From an uncultured Flavihumibacter sp. (GTDB lineage: Bacteria > Bacteroidota > Bacteroidia > Chitinophagales > Chitinophagaceae), in contig CABHOY010000019.1 in assembly GCA_902168105.1 (NCBI GenBank), forward strand, positions 434,001-498,000: DNA of 64,000 nucleotides, written 5' to 3'. The notes beneath the pieces were generated by a model. It was not told where the DNA came from. It saw nothing but the letters and a program-made list of their open reading frames with translations, and did no database searches. Positions within the stretch are counted from its first letter, which is position 1, and each line of letters opens with the position of its first letter. Made by a program: the position numbers and the translations under genes. This document shows positions 36,437-45,902 of this stretch, one piece after another.

Positions 36437-38308
36437 ATGCACAAAGTATTCATTACGGCTACCGGGAAATTCCTACCCAATACCTCCATCCCCAATGACA
36501 AAATGGAAGATTACCTGGGTAAGGTGAACGGTATGCCATCCCGTACCAAAGACATTTTCCTAAGAAAGAACGGTATCCGGTCCCGTTACTATGCACTTGA
36601 CACACAACAACACACTACACATCAGGCTTATGAAATGGCATCCAATGCCATAGACCATTGTCTTGAAGGGACCGGGACAGATAAACAAGACGTTGACTTT
36701 CTCAGCACCGCCACCACACAGAGCGATCTGCCCGTACCTGGCTTTGCCAGCATGGTACAGGCAGAAAGCGGTATTGGTACCTGTACGCTCGCTTCTCATC
36801 AAAGCGTTTGCGCAGCCAGCATCATGGCCATACAGAATGCATATATGCATGTACAGGCCGGGCAGGCCAATCGTGCAGTGTGTTGTGCGGCAGAACTACC
36901 CAGCAGGATGTTCAAGGCTTCGCGTTTTGCCCGCCAGTCTATTGTCAGCGCAGACGGAGCCCTTCCGGCAGACATCGACTTCCTTCGCTGGATGCTGAGC
37001 GATGGCGCCGGAGCCATGTTGTTGCAACCTGCTCCTTCCCGGACAAATATTTCACTGGAAATAGAATGGATAGACCTGCGTTCTTATGCTAACCAGTATG
37101 AGTTATGCATGTACACAGGTACCAACAAACAGGCTGACGGCAGCATTCTGAAAACATGGCTCGACTACGACAGCATGAGCGATGCTGATTATGATGGCGC
37201 CGTGAACCTCAAGCAGGACATGCAACTGGTAGATAACATTGTGAAACTGGGTATCCAGCGTTTCTTTGAGCTTGTAGATGAAAAGAAGATCATACCTGAC
37301 GCCATAGACTGGCTGGCCTGCCACTATTCTTCACATCACTTTAAAAAACAGATCACAGACCTGCTGGAAAAAGGCGGTGTGAACATTGCGGCAGAGAAAT
37401 GGTTCACCAATCTGTATAGCGTGGGGAACGTTGGCGCTGCTTCCATATTTGTAATACTGGACGAATTATTACGTAGTGGAAAATTACAGCATGGACAGCA
37501 GATCCTTTGCATGGTACCTGAAAGCGGACGGTTCATCACCGGTTACATGATGTTGAAGGTGGTCGTTCCCGGTACTCCCGGTATTATCAAAGAAGATATT
37601 GCTACTATTAAAGCACCGGAGATCAGGATACAACAAAAGCCTGTGCAGGAATGGCTGGTACGGCAACTTACAGGTGTATGGTTTGATTTTGAGCGCTCAT
37701 TGCAACAGGTGCCTATTGTAAAGAAGATATTCAATGGTCAGCTGACAATGGAAGAATACAGGCGTTTATTGCTCAACCTTCGTCAGCAGGTAATTGACGG
37801 CTCCCAGTGGATAGCCCGCGCGGCGTCCAATGTCAGCATGCAATATTTCCATGTACGCTCTTCTTTTATCAGGCACTCTTCTGATGAACACCGTGACTAT
37901 CAGATCCTGGAAAAGAACTACATCAATTGCGGTGGCAACGAAAAAGATCTCTATACCGGCGAAAAGAATATTGGTAGTGAGGCGCTCAGTGCTTACATGT
38001 TCCAGCGGGCCAGTCAGCCGGACCCGTTCGACCTGTTAGGCGGTATGTTTATCATAGAGGGACTTGGCAACCGTGTGTCGGGCAAGTGGGGACGCGCCAT
38101 TCAGCAACAGCTGCAACTCAATGCCGATCAGGTATCCTTCTTCATTTATCATGAAAGCAGCGACAGCAACGATAATCACTTTGAGCGTTTTGAAAATGCC
38201 ATACAATCTGAGTTGCTCACATCTGAAATGGCTCAGAAAATTGTAAAGACGGCAAAAGTAGTAGCAAGGCTGTACAGGATGCAATTGGAAGAACTGGATA
38301 ATTTCTAA
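36437..38308 (+). CDS. Ketosynthase III-like domain fused to heme-oxygenase-like (HDO) domain
   Basis: This 623-residue protein joins two enzyme domains. Residues 1-375 are a FabH-like ketosynthase III with an intact triad: Cys125 (HQSVCAAS), His296 (LACHYSSH) and Asn331 (SVGNVGAAS). Residues 400-623 form a helical domain like iron-containing redox enzymes of the heme-oxygenase-like diiron type, with likely ligands E484/H485 (SSDEHRDYQ), E541 (EGLGNR), H572, D576 and H581 (HESSDSNDNH). Known ketosynthase III enzymes condense or transfer acyl groups; known HDO enzymes cleave or oxidise C-C or C-N bonds. A coupled acyl condensation and oxidation is inferred. ATG at 36437 is chosen because the frame upstream (to 36344) has no family match. 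The neighbours are a glycosyltransferase and an unrecognised gene. Confidence 0.88.
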   Translation: MHKVFITATGKFLPNTSIPNDKMEDYLGKVNGMPSRTKDIFLRKNGIRSRYYALDTQQHTTHQAYEMASNAIDHCLEGTGTDKQDVDFLSTATTQSDLPVPGFASMVQAESGIGTCTLASHQSVCAASIMAIQNAYMHVQAGQANRAVCCAAELPSRMFKASRFARQSIVSADGALPADIDFLRWMLSDGAGAMLLQPAPSRTNISLEIEWIDLRSYANQYELCMYTGTNKQADGSILKTWLDYDSMSDADYDGAVNLKQDMQLVDNIVKLGIQRFFELVDEKKIIPDAIDWLACHYSSHHFKKQITDLLEKGGVNIAAEKWFTNLYSVGNVGAASIFVILDELLRSGKLQHGQQILCMVPESGRFITGYMMLKVVVPGTPGIIKEDIATIKAPEIRIQQKPVQEWLVRQLTGVWFDFERSLQQVPIVKKIFNGQLTMEEYRRLLLNLRQQVIDGSQWIARAASNVSMQYFHVRSSFIRHSSDEHRDYQILEKNYINCGGNEKDLYTGEKNIGSEALSAYMFQRASQPDPFDLLGGMFIIEGLGNRVSGKWGRAIQQQLQLNADQVSFFIYHESSDSNDNHFERFENAIQSELLTSEMAQKIVKTAKVVARLYRMQLEELDNF

Positions 38309-38317
38309 AAACCTTTT

Positions 38318-39214
38318 ATGTTACATACCAAAGAGTACTACCAACAGATGCCACATGACACCCGCAATCCCAGTCACTGGCATGCACTGTTCCTGGATAA
38401 AAGCATTCCCTTTAATCCGGATGCAAAGGCAGCGTTCCTGTATGACTCCTCTACCAAGAGCAGGCAGTTCCTCTATCCGGTCATTAAAGCCTTTGCGCGC
38501 ATCAGTATAGTACTGATGCAGATCTTCAAGATCTTCATCCCGAACCTGATCAATGCACCCAAAATGCTACATAAGAGCCTTTTCTGGGGCATGAGGTATT
38601 TTATAACCCCGGAGGCCAACTTTCTGATCTTACGCCATTTTTACCTGGGTTCTGAGGTCTTACGGTTTATTAAGGATAATGTAAGGGGAGCTGAGAGCAT
38701 TCCTATGAATCCGCTAAAGCCGGTGAAAGTTGCAGATGTAAGGGATAATCTCTTCCTGGAACATGACCTGAACCTCTATAACTTTATCATTAATCTGAAC
38801 AAGGCTATTGAAGAAAAAGGCGTACGTGTAAGTAAACAGGACCAACCTGATTTCAGTGCCATTTCCACTGGTCCTCTTCCATTTGAAAACTTTCGTCATA
38901 AGTGGACGAACTTCATTGACCTGGGCACCGCAATAGAAATTTTCACACCGGTGTACCAGTTCTTCTTAACTGATGCAGATTTCTGGCGGGCTACCAATTC
39001 GCTGCAGCTTGATGAGGTAATAGGCATTTATGCAGCGACTATCATGGATTGTCCGGAGAAACTGACAGCGCTGAACAACAAACATCCCATGATACCATTA
39101 CCAATGGCGGGTGCTGCTTTCCGGTTATTGCTACATGGATTTTCTACGGAAGTATTACATGCGTTGCTTGTACAGGCAAAACTGGAACAACAGCGGAGCG
39201 CCGCTGTGGCATAA
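38318..39214 (+). CDS. Unrecognised helical protein, third gene of the ketosynthase cluster
   Basis: I do not recognise this 298-residue protein with confidence. It starts 9 bp after the stop of the ketosynthase-HDO fusion gene, so it is very likely co-translated and part of the same pathway. It is predicted mostly helical, with an amphipathic or weakly hydrophobic stretch at about 54-80 (IKAFARISIVLMQIFKIFIPNLI), and the segments LFLEHDLNLYNFI and LSFTEV-type His/Glu spacing that could bind metal but are not diagnostic. It has no signal peptide. It converges with recB, with one base between the two stop codons. A role as accessory protein or as another tailoring enzyme is only inference. Confidence 0.75.
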   Translation: MLHTKEYYQQMPHDTRNPSHWHALFLDKSIPFNPDAKAAFLYDSSTKSRQFLYPVIKAFARISIVLMQIFKIFIPNLINAPKMLHKSLFWGMRYFITPEANFLILRHFYLGSEVLRFIKDNVRGAESIPMNPLKPVKVADVRDNLFLEHDLNLYNFIINLNKAIEEKGVRVSKQDQPDFSAISTGPLPFENFRHKWTNFIDLGTAIEIFTPVYQFFLTDADFWRATNSLQLDEVIGIYAATIMDCPEKLTALNNKHPMIPLPMAGAAFRLLLHGFSTEVLHALLVQAKLEQQRSAAVA

Positions 39215-39215
39215 A

Positions 39216-42200
39216 CTAATAGATATCGAAAAGCTTTTGCTGGGGTGGTTGTTTTTTATTCATGCCCGGCGATAAACTATTCTCCAGCTGCAATATTTTT
39301 GACAAGGGCGGTTTACTGGTGAAAATACCTGTAGGCTGCCCTTTTCTGATCCCCCTGACAAAACAATAGATCACGCCACCAAACTGTTTCTCGTAGTTAA
39401 ACGCATGCAGCCTGCTCTCCAGGTATTTCTTGGCTGCTAAAGTATAGATAAGATATTGCAGGTGATAGTTGTTCTCATTCATAGCCACAGACAAGGCAGC
39501 GGGCGTATAATCTTCCGGCGAGTCTCCGAGATAATTGGACTTCCAGTCAAGGATGTAATATTTTCCTTCATGCTCGAAGAACAGGTCCATCTTGCCATTC
39601 ATGATGCCTTCCAGTTCATTACTGCCATGTTCATGGAAGCGACGTACGATGATGCTCGTTCTCTCGTCAGAAAGACCATTCAGCATATCAGGAAAGAATG
39701 CTGATACGGGAAAGTCAAACTCGAATTCCGGAATACGTTTATGCCAGATAACGGCTGATAAAGGAAAGGTTTGTTCTCCTATCGTAATATCGGTGTGTAA
39801 TACGTGTTCCAGTAGCTGGCGTAGCATCGGAGCATATATTTCCTGCTGACCAGGTACGAAGCGGCGAACAGCTTCGGTTAACCACTTCTCCCAACGGCTA
39901 TCTTCAGAGAAGTTGATGTTCTCGAAGAGGAAGTGTAACAGGTTACCTGTTTTCGCTCCACGCTTTAGTGTATGGAAGATAAAGGTCTCATAAGGATCTT
40001 CCTGCTGCAGGGGACGTGCTTTAAGACTATGCTCTGCTTTTGCGGCCAGCATGGTGTAACTCATCTTCCGCCAGTTCTGTTCCTTCAATACGAACCTGAC
40101 AGGGGCTTCTGTTCCGGTATTCATCACTGTGCCGGTGTGCCGTGTCATATCCTGTCCCGGTGCCTCCGGAAGGTCCTGCTCAAACTTAATGATATGCGGC
40201 GATGGCGCTGCCGCTATTAATGCCTGCAGGAATGCTAATAATGTAGAATTGCTATAGTACTTGGCGTTATTGCGGAAAACAAAACATTTATATACTCCAC
40301 GGGTGATCGCTACATACAATAAACGCCGGTTCTCCTGTTCCGCCTGACGGGCATAGGATGCACGCTGTTCATCCGTCATACGTTTCTTTTCAACTCCCAC
40401 GTAATCACCTGTATCAGGATCTCGGAAGCTGAAAAACTCAATGCTCTTATTCTCTGCAAAGTCCAGGAATGGCGCCATTACGATCTTGTATTCCAGCCCC
40501 TTACTTTTATGAATGGTCACAATATTCACAGCCTCTTCATCGCTCTCTACACGCTGCTCGTATTCGTCGCCCTCAGTAGCCATTCCATCGATGCCTCTCT
40601 TCAACCATGATACCAATTCTGTCATGGATAAATTCTTGCGGCTCTGGATCTGATGCACCAGTTCTGTCAGCTGAAAAAGATTGGATATAACCCTTTCACC
40701 ACTTTCTGTATGGGCATGCAATAATACATTGCGTACATTAAAGTCTGTTATGAAATCCATCATAGCAGTATAGATACCATCCTGCTGCCAGCGGTTCTTG
40801 TAGTTGCCGAAAAAGGACAGTGTTACTTCGTCGTCGAGTAACAATACATCTTCCAGTTTCAGATTTGTGAAAGGGGATAACAATGCGCGGTTGATGGAAG
40901 AGCGGTTAGGCTCCAGCATTGCTTCCAGCAGATACAACAGATAGGTGGCCTCTTCTGATTGTAAAACCCTGGCGTCATCTACGGTTACAGCAGGTACTCC
41001 TAACCTGGCCAGTTGCGCTTTCACTTCCCTACCCTGCCTGCCGGTACGGACCAGGATGCCTACGTCTGAGGGTCTGACTGCCCGTCTGCTTTCTTCATTA
41101 CCAATCGTATATTCTCCGTCTTTCAATAACAATGCCACCTGTGCTGCCACAGCTTCTACCAGCTCATTACTGTTGGACGCATTGAAAACGGTGATAGGCA
41201 CATCAGGCTCCTCCCCTTTAAACAAAAGCCCTTTTGTATTCCGTTCCGGGCTGTCTACTTTTATATAGTTAATGGCACTTCCTTCTCCGCTGAAATAAAA
41301 CGTATCGAAATCATCTGTCGGCAGGAAGAAGGTGTTCATAGCTTCTATGAACGGTTCAGAAGACCGGAAGTTATGGTTCATGCCATACAAATGCTGCACA
41401 CTGGCCCTCGCCTTGAAATACGTGAATATGTCCGCTTTACGCCAGGCATAGATACTTTGCTTGGGATCGCCGATATAAAACAGGATAGTACCCGTACCAA
41501 ATGCTTTTTCGAAGATCTCATATTGCATCCTGTCGGTATCCTGAAATTCATCTACAAACACTGCTTTGTACTTTTCCTGCAATACCTCTACCAGTTTGGG
41601 ATTATTTTTCTCCACCAACGACCGGTGCAGGTTCGTGATCATATCGTCATAACTCAGCAGGTTATTACGCTTCTTATAGCCCTTTACGCCTGCTGCAATT
41701 TCTTCTATCGCGAAACAATACAGGCGGCTGATCACTTGTTGTACGATGCCTCTGCGTTCCTCATCCAGTACGCTTGCTTTGTCCAGGCGTTCCAGCAGAT
41801 CAGAAAAAAGGGTTTTAACGTAATTAGTAGAACGCTTTTCTTTTATCAGGTTGATAAATTGCTCAGTGTTATCGATAAATGGCAACAACGATTTCTTCGC
41901 GTTAGCATTACCCTCACACGCCTTTACCAGGCTATCTTTATTGTCTTTAATAAAGTTGTGCAGGTCCTTCTCTGCTGCATCTTTCTTCTCATCGACCGCA
42001 TCCAGTTGTTGCAGCCATTCTTCCTGCTCCTTCGCTTTAATAACATAACGTTTACCCGGTTCGTAAGCGTAATAACGCTTACCTCCCATATGTTCGTTAA
42101 GAGCTGTACTAATGCCTTTCATCATATCAGGCTCCCAGATCTTTTCCAGCAGGCGGATATGTAAGGTGGTAACATATTTACGCCAGAACTTTTGTACTTC

Positions 42201-42677
42201 TTCCTCTATCAGCGTCCGTGTATCCTGGATCATTTCGGCACCGAACAACTGATCTGTTTCAAAGGCGAATTCGTTCAATGTCTTCTGACAGAAGCTATGA
42301 ATGGTCAGCACTGCCGTTTCATCGAGGAACAATATCGCATCTTTCAACTGTTGCTGTACCTGTTCAAGGCCATTACGATCTACCGCCTCTTCTACCAGCC
42401 GGAAAATGTTAGGGTCCGTTGTTTCCATTCCCTGGGCAACCCTGTTTGCATTCCTGACAAACAGGCGGATACGTTCTTCCAACTCTGCTACCGCTGCTTT
42501 CGTAAAGGTCACCATCAGGATCTCTTTGATGGAAAGCGCATTTTCCAGTACCAGTCTCAATACAAGAATGGCAATGGAATATGTCTTGCCCGTACCGGCG
42601 CTGGCCTCTATCAGGTTGCTATCCTGAAGTGGCACTGTGCCTGCATCAAATTCCTGGTAGTTGATATGTTCAGTCAT
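39216..42677 (-). CDS. recB: Exodeoxyribonuclease V beta subunit RecB
   Basis: This 1153-residue subunit supplies the 3'-5' helicase and the nuclease of the RecBCD complex, which processes double-strand breaks for recombination and degrades linear foreign DNA. The UvrD-type helicase has Walker A ASAGTGKT (25-32), motif II VFVDEFQDTD, motif III IGDPKQSIYAWR and motif VI YVAITRG. The C-terminal nuclease domain shows ILDWKSNYLGD near residue 1045, with the catalytic Asp and Lys. It is the last gene of the recD-recC-recB operon and starts 17 bp after recC. Confidence 0.95.
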   Translation of the reverse strand: MTEHINYQEFDAGTVPLQDSNLIEASAGTGKTYSIAILVLRLVLENALSIKEILMVTFTKAAVAELEERIRLFVRNANRVAQGMETTDPNIFRLVEEAVDRNGLEQVQQQLKDAILFLDETAVLTIHSFCQKTLNEFAFETDQLFGAEMIQDTRTLIEEEVQKFWRKYVTTLHIRLLEKIWEPDMMKGISTALNEHMGGKRYYAYEPGKRYVIKAKEQEEWLQQLDAVDEKKDAAEKDLHNFIKDNKDSLVKACEGNANAKKSLLPFIDNTEQFINLIKEKRSTNYVKTLFSDLLERLDKASVLDEERRGIVQQVISRLYCFAIEEIAAGVKGYKKRNNLLSYDDMITNLHRSLVEKNNPKLVEVLQEKYKAVFVDEFQDTDRMQYEIFEKAFGTGTILFYIGDPKQSIYAWRKADIFTYFKARASVQHLYGMNHNFRSSEPFIEAMNTFFLPTDDFDTFYFSGEGSAINYIKVDSPERNTKGLLFKGEEPDVPITVFNASNSNELVEAVAAQVALLLKDGEYTIGNEESRRAVRPSDVGILVRTGRQGREVKAQLARLGVPAVTVDDARVLQSEEATYLLYLLEAMLEPNRSSINRALLSPFTNLKLEDVLLLDDEVTLSFFGNYKNRWQQDGIYTAMMDFITDFNVRNVLLHAHTESGERVISNLFQLTELVHQIQSRKNLSMTELVSWLKRGIDGMATEGDEYEQRVESDEEAVNIVTIHKSKGLEYKIVMAPFLDFAENKSIEFFSFRDPDTGDYVGVEKKRMTDEQRASYARQAEQENRRLLYVAITRGVYKCFVFRNNAKYYSNSTLLAFLQALIAAAPSPHIIKFEQDLPEAPGQDMTRHTGTVMNTGTEAPVRFVLKEQNWRKMSYTMLAAKAEHSLKARPLQQEDPYETFIFHTLKRGAKTGNLLHFLFENINFSEDSRWEKWLTEAVRRFVPGQQEIYAPMLRQLLEHVLHTDITIGEQTFPLSAVIWHKRIPEFEFDFPVSAFFPDMLNGLSDERTSIIVRRFHEHGSNELEGIMNGKMDLFFEHEGKYYILDWKSNYLGDSPEDYTPAALSVAMNENNYHLQYLIYTLAAKKYLESRLHAFNYEKQFGGVIYCFVRGIRKGQPTGIFTSKPPLSKILQLENSLSPGMNKKQPPQQKLFDIY

Positions 42678-42694
42678 TCTATTTGTTGCCTGTA

Positions 42695-45600
42695 TTAGTT
42701 ATAATAACCCGGTATCATTTCTGCTATTGGCAGCAGCACGTGGCTGCAGATCGTTTTATATGTATCCAGCGTCGTCTCATCATTGAAAAAGCCATTTTCA
42801 TACTCGCGGGAAATATAGGGATCTACAGCATTGTTATCTCTTTTACCCAATTTTTCATCTACCTTTTTAGCGAACTTGTTAAAATCCAGTCCGGCCAGAT
42901 CAGCAGGTTTAATATCAAGGTCAGGAAAGAATGGCGTGATCCGTTCAAACCCTTCTCTGAAGATATTCAACAAGACGGTTAATCTTCTTAGTGCTTCTTC
43001 CCGCGTCAATGGTATGGCCTCAAAAGCATCCTGTTTGCTGGCACCTGAAATAAAACACATTCCGGTTAATACTCCTGCCGCCCTGCCTGCCAGATAGCGT
43101 ATATAAGCCTCTATGAGGTATTTATCCTCACGTTTTGACCACGACACCTGCACCAGTTTACCATCAAACACACTATTGATAGTCCCTTTCAGCAGCGTGC
43201 CTTCCATATCCAACTCTACCTGCACGGATTGTTCTTCCGCTCCATTGATACAAGTTCTGTATTTATCACGCACCGGCTGTACTTCAGATTCTATCTGCTG
43301 TAACGCTACATACGCCATATTCTTCAACGGCAACCTGCCTGTCTTTACCAGGCGGATCTTCATATTGGCTATGGCATTAGCATCCATCTGCAACAATTCA
43401 TTCTTCAGGCTCCATTTCTGCAGACTGTCAAGATGAAAGATCTCTGTTTCATTGAGCAGGACCTGTTCATCATTGTAGTAGATGCCCAGTACTTTGTTAT
43501 AGTATGCTTTGAAAGGATTCTTGAAGAAGCGCACCAATTCATCCAGGTCCACTTCTTCAAGGTCTGGTTGTTCCATTACCTTGCCGATACGTGTAATAGG
43601 TCGTTCAGGAACGGTAGCATTCAGATAGCTGTAGAGACGTTCATTTCCTGTCATGTACTTCCTGCTAAAGCCCTGCAAAGGTTGTTTGGTCACCAGTTTA
43701 CTTCTTACCTCCACTGGTTCCTGCGCACCGGATTCGATATAGTCCAGCAGCTCATCCACCAATGCGGAAGGCGGCATACGGCTATTGTCTTTGGCACTTT
43801 GCCCCACGTAACTGATGTACAGATACTGACGGGCTGACAGCACCGTTTCAAGGAAAAGGTGTTTATCGTTATCCTTCACATTACGATCTCCTCTCTGTTT
43901 ATTTTTCTCCATCAGGTTAAAGCCTATCGGCTGTTCCCGTCGGGGAAACTTATCGTAGTCCAGTCCCAGCATTGCTACGACCCTGAAAGGAATACTACGC
44001 ATGGGGATGAGCGAACAGAAGGTAATGCCCCCGTTCACAAACAACCCTGTCCTGGTGGTACCAGTCAGTGTTTGCAGGAAGCTATGACTGAACACATCAA
44101 ACGCCACGGTATCACTCATGTACTCATTCAGCAGGTTATAGTCCGCCAATTGCTGCATCAGTGCATTATAATCTTCATCCACTTCTTCTTCAGGTTCGTA
44201 TACCATGTTGTGCAACAGGTTCTCTATATATTCAACCCAGCCACTGATACTTCGTTCTTTTTTTCGTTCTTCCACAGCGGCGATCAATACTTCCGCAAAA
44301 TGGCAGAAGCGTATCACTTCGAGGCTATCACTTCCTTCCAGGATATCCAGCGGAAAGAAACTTTCGTCACCTTTACCATACTCTTCATCGCCACTCATAC
44401 AAATACCAAACATGATCCTCCTGATACCGTATTTCCAGCTCACCAGGAAGGTCTCATCCTCTTTTGCACCATGTATCCCGAAGCGGATATTCGCCTGGTC
44501 TACTACGGTGCGTATCAGCGGTACGTTGTTAATACCAAACCGTTTCCTGACGTAGGAAGAGTCAAGCAGCTGCAATACTTCCTCCGCTTTGAAATTCTCT
44601 TCATTCATTCTCAGGATGGCATGCAGTGCATTGAAGAGGTTATCACTATCTGCATAACTTTCATCGGCAATAGTGTAACGGAATTTATAGGGGGCGTTAT
44701 TGAAGATCGCTTTAATGTAAGGGGCGTATGCATCAATATCCCGCACCATAACCACGATATCGCGTGGCGATAATGTTTCTTTCTTTTTATCTATGAGATG
44801 CACCAGGTAGTTATACAACACTTCCACTTCGCGGGCAACGGTATAACAGTTATTGATCGTGATGGAGCCGTCTTCTATGTCTTCCGCGAAGATCGGGTTC
44901 CTCCCCTCATTGGCATTATTAAAAATATCATGCTGGACCTTATTCAGCAATGTATCCGGTTCGGGCACCACCAATCCTTCGCTGTCATAGGCATTTGCGA
45001 ATGCATCATACTGAAAGAACAATCCGAAGGTATCCTGTACTACACGTCCCCAGCCCATCAGCAGTGGATTACCAGCTATGTCAGATTCAAGGAGCGGACG
45101 TCCTTTCAATCGCCAGCGGGCCTGTTGTTTTTCGCTTTTATCCTCGAACCAATACAGTTCCGGGGATGGATTGATAATGTGAAAATGGATATCGATAAAG
45201 GATGACAGCTCATGCAATATCTGCACGTGATATGCCGTGATGATGGACAGACCGAAGAGGTGTACGGTATTCATGCGTTCTGCCAGCATCTCTTGCTGAT
45301 CGGGGTTCTTCAGCATGTCCAGGATGTGCTGTCCGACAATTGTTTTGTCTGGCAACATATTGCCTGACACTTTCTTGGCTTTGCCCCACAGATATTGTTG
45401 CCAGTCCATCTTTGCCAGCGGATCTTCTGCTTCTTCATTCCACTCGCGTATCATTTCTGGCCGATAGATCTGGTACTGGTCAAAAAGGTCAGCCGTTCTT
45501 TCTGCCAGTGCCATTCTCTTCAGGTCACTGTCAGGTTCAGTATTGTGATAGTAAGTAGCTACGGCGGGATATGTTTCCCGGAAAGCATCTTCGCCCAGCA

Positions 45601-45886
45601 GTTTATACAACAACCAGGTGAGGTTCCTGCCGGAAAGCATTTCTGAATAATGGCCATCCATCAGGAAATAGATCTGATGGATAAGATCATTCGGTTTAAG
45701 GAAACGGCAATTGGCGGCGATACCGAGGTATTCTGCCAGTTGCAGTTTCAGCCAGTTGTTCATCCCTTCCGTTTGTGTAACGATGAGATGTTGTTCAAAC
45801 ACCCGGCTATGTGAAGCTTTTAATGTCTGTGCCAGCCCCAGGGAGAGGTTCTCAAGGGAATTGGACACTTTCAGATATAATGCCAT
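42695..45886 (-). CDS. recC: Exodeoxyribonuclease V gamma subunit RecC
   Basis: This 1063-residue subunit is the non-catalytic scaffold of RecBCD that splits the strands and recognises Chi. The N-terminus has the family block VTQTEGMNNWLKLQLAEYLGIAANC (shortened in family logos to QxxGMxxWLxxxLAE), then a helicase-like region without intact Walker motifs and a nuclease-like C-terminal part. It starts 16 bp after recD and ends 17 bp before recB. The length is close to that of E. coli RecC (1122). The Chi sequence of this organism is not known from the window. Confidence 0.93.
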   Translation of the reverse strand: MALYLKVSNSLENLSLGLAQTLKASHSRVFEQHLIVTQTEGMNNWLKLQLAEYLGIAANCRFLKPNDLIHQIYFLMDGHYSEMLSGRNLTWLLYKLLGEDAFRETYPAVATYYHNTEPDSDLKRMALAERTADLFDQYQIYRPEMIREWNEEAEDPLAKMDWQQYLWGKAKKVSGNMLPDKTIVGQHILDMLKNPDQQEMLAERMNTVHLFGLSIITAYHVQILHELSSFIDIHFHIINPSPELYWFEDKSEKQQARWRLKGRPLLESDIAGNPLLMGWGRVVQDTFGLFFQYDAFANAYDSEGLVVPEPDTLLNKVQHDIFNNANEGRNPIFAEDIEDGSITINNCYTVAREVEVLYNYLVHLIDKKKETLSPRDIVVMVRDIDAYAPYIKAIFNNAPYKFRYTIADESYADSDNLFNALHAILRMNEENFKAEEVLQLLDSSYVRKRFGINNVPLIRTVVDQANIRFGIHGAKEDETFLVSWKYGIRRIMFGICMSGDEEYGKGDESFFPLDILEGSDSLEVIRFCHFAEVLIAAVEERKKERSISGWVEYIENLLHNMVYEPEEEVDEDYNALMQQLADYNLLNEYMSDTVAFDVFSHSFLQTLTGTTRTGLFVNGGITFCSLIPMRSIPFRVVAMLGLDYDKFPRREQPIGFNLMEKNKQRGDRNVKDNDKHLFLETVLSARQYLYISYVGQSAKDNSRMPPSALVDELLDYIESGAQEPVEVRSKLVTKQPLQGFSRKYMTGNERLYSYLNATVPERPITRIGKVMEQPDLEEVDLDELVRFFKNPFKAYYNKVLGIYYNDEQVLLNETEIFHLDSLQKWSLKNELLQMDANAIANMKIRLVKTGRLPLKNMAYVALQQIESEVQPVRDKYRTCINGAEEQSVQVELDMEGTLLKGTINSVFDGKLVQVSWSKREDKYLIEAYIRYLAGRAAGVLTGMCFISGASKQDAFEAIPLTREEALRRLTVLLNIFREGFERITPFFPDLDIKPADLAGLDFNKFAKKVDEKLGKRDNNAVDPYISREYENGFFNDETTLDTYKTICSHVLLPIAEMIPGYYN

Positions 45887-45902
45887 AAGTGTTATTCAAT
45901 TG

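Noticed and set aside
41373..42164. 263-codon plus-strand frame inside recB
   Set aside because: It lies opposite a conserved helicase gene and shows no domain; it is a shadow frame. The same applies to the 304-codon frame at 43859-44773 inside recC and the 253-codon frame at 31466-32227 inside the amylase gene.
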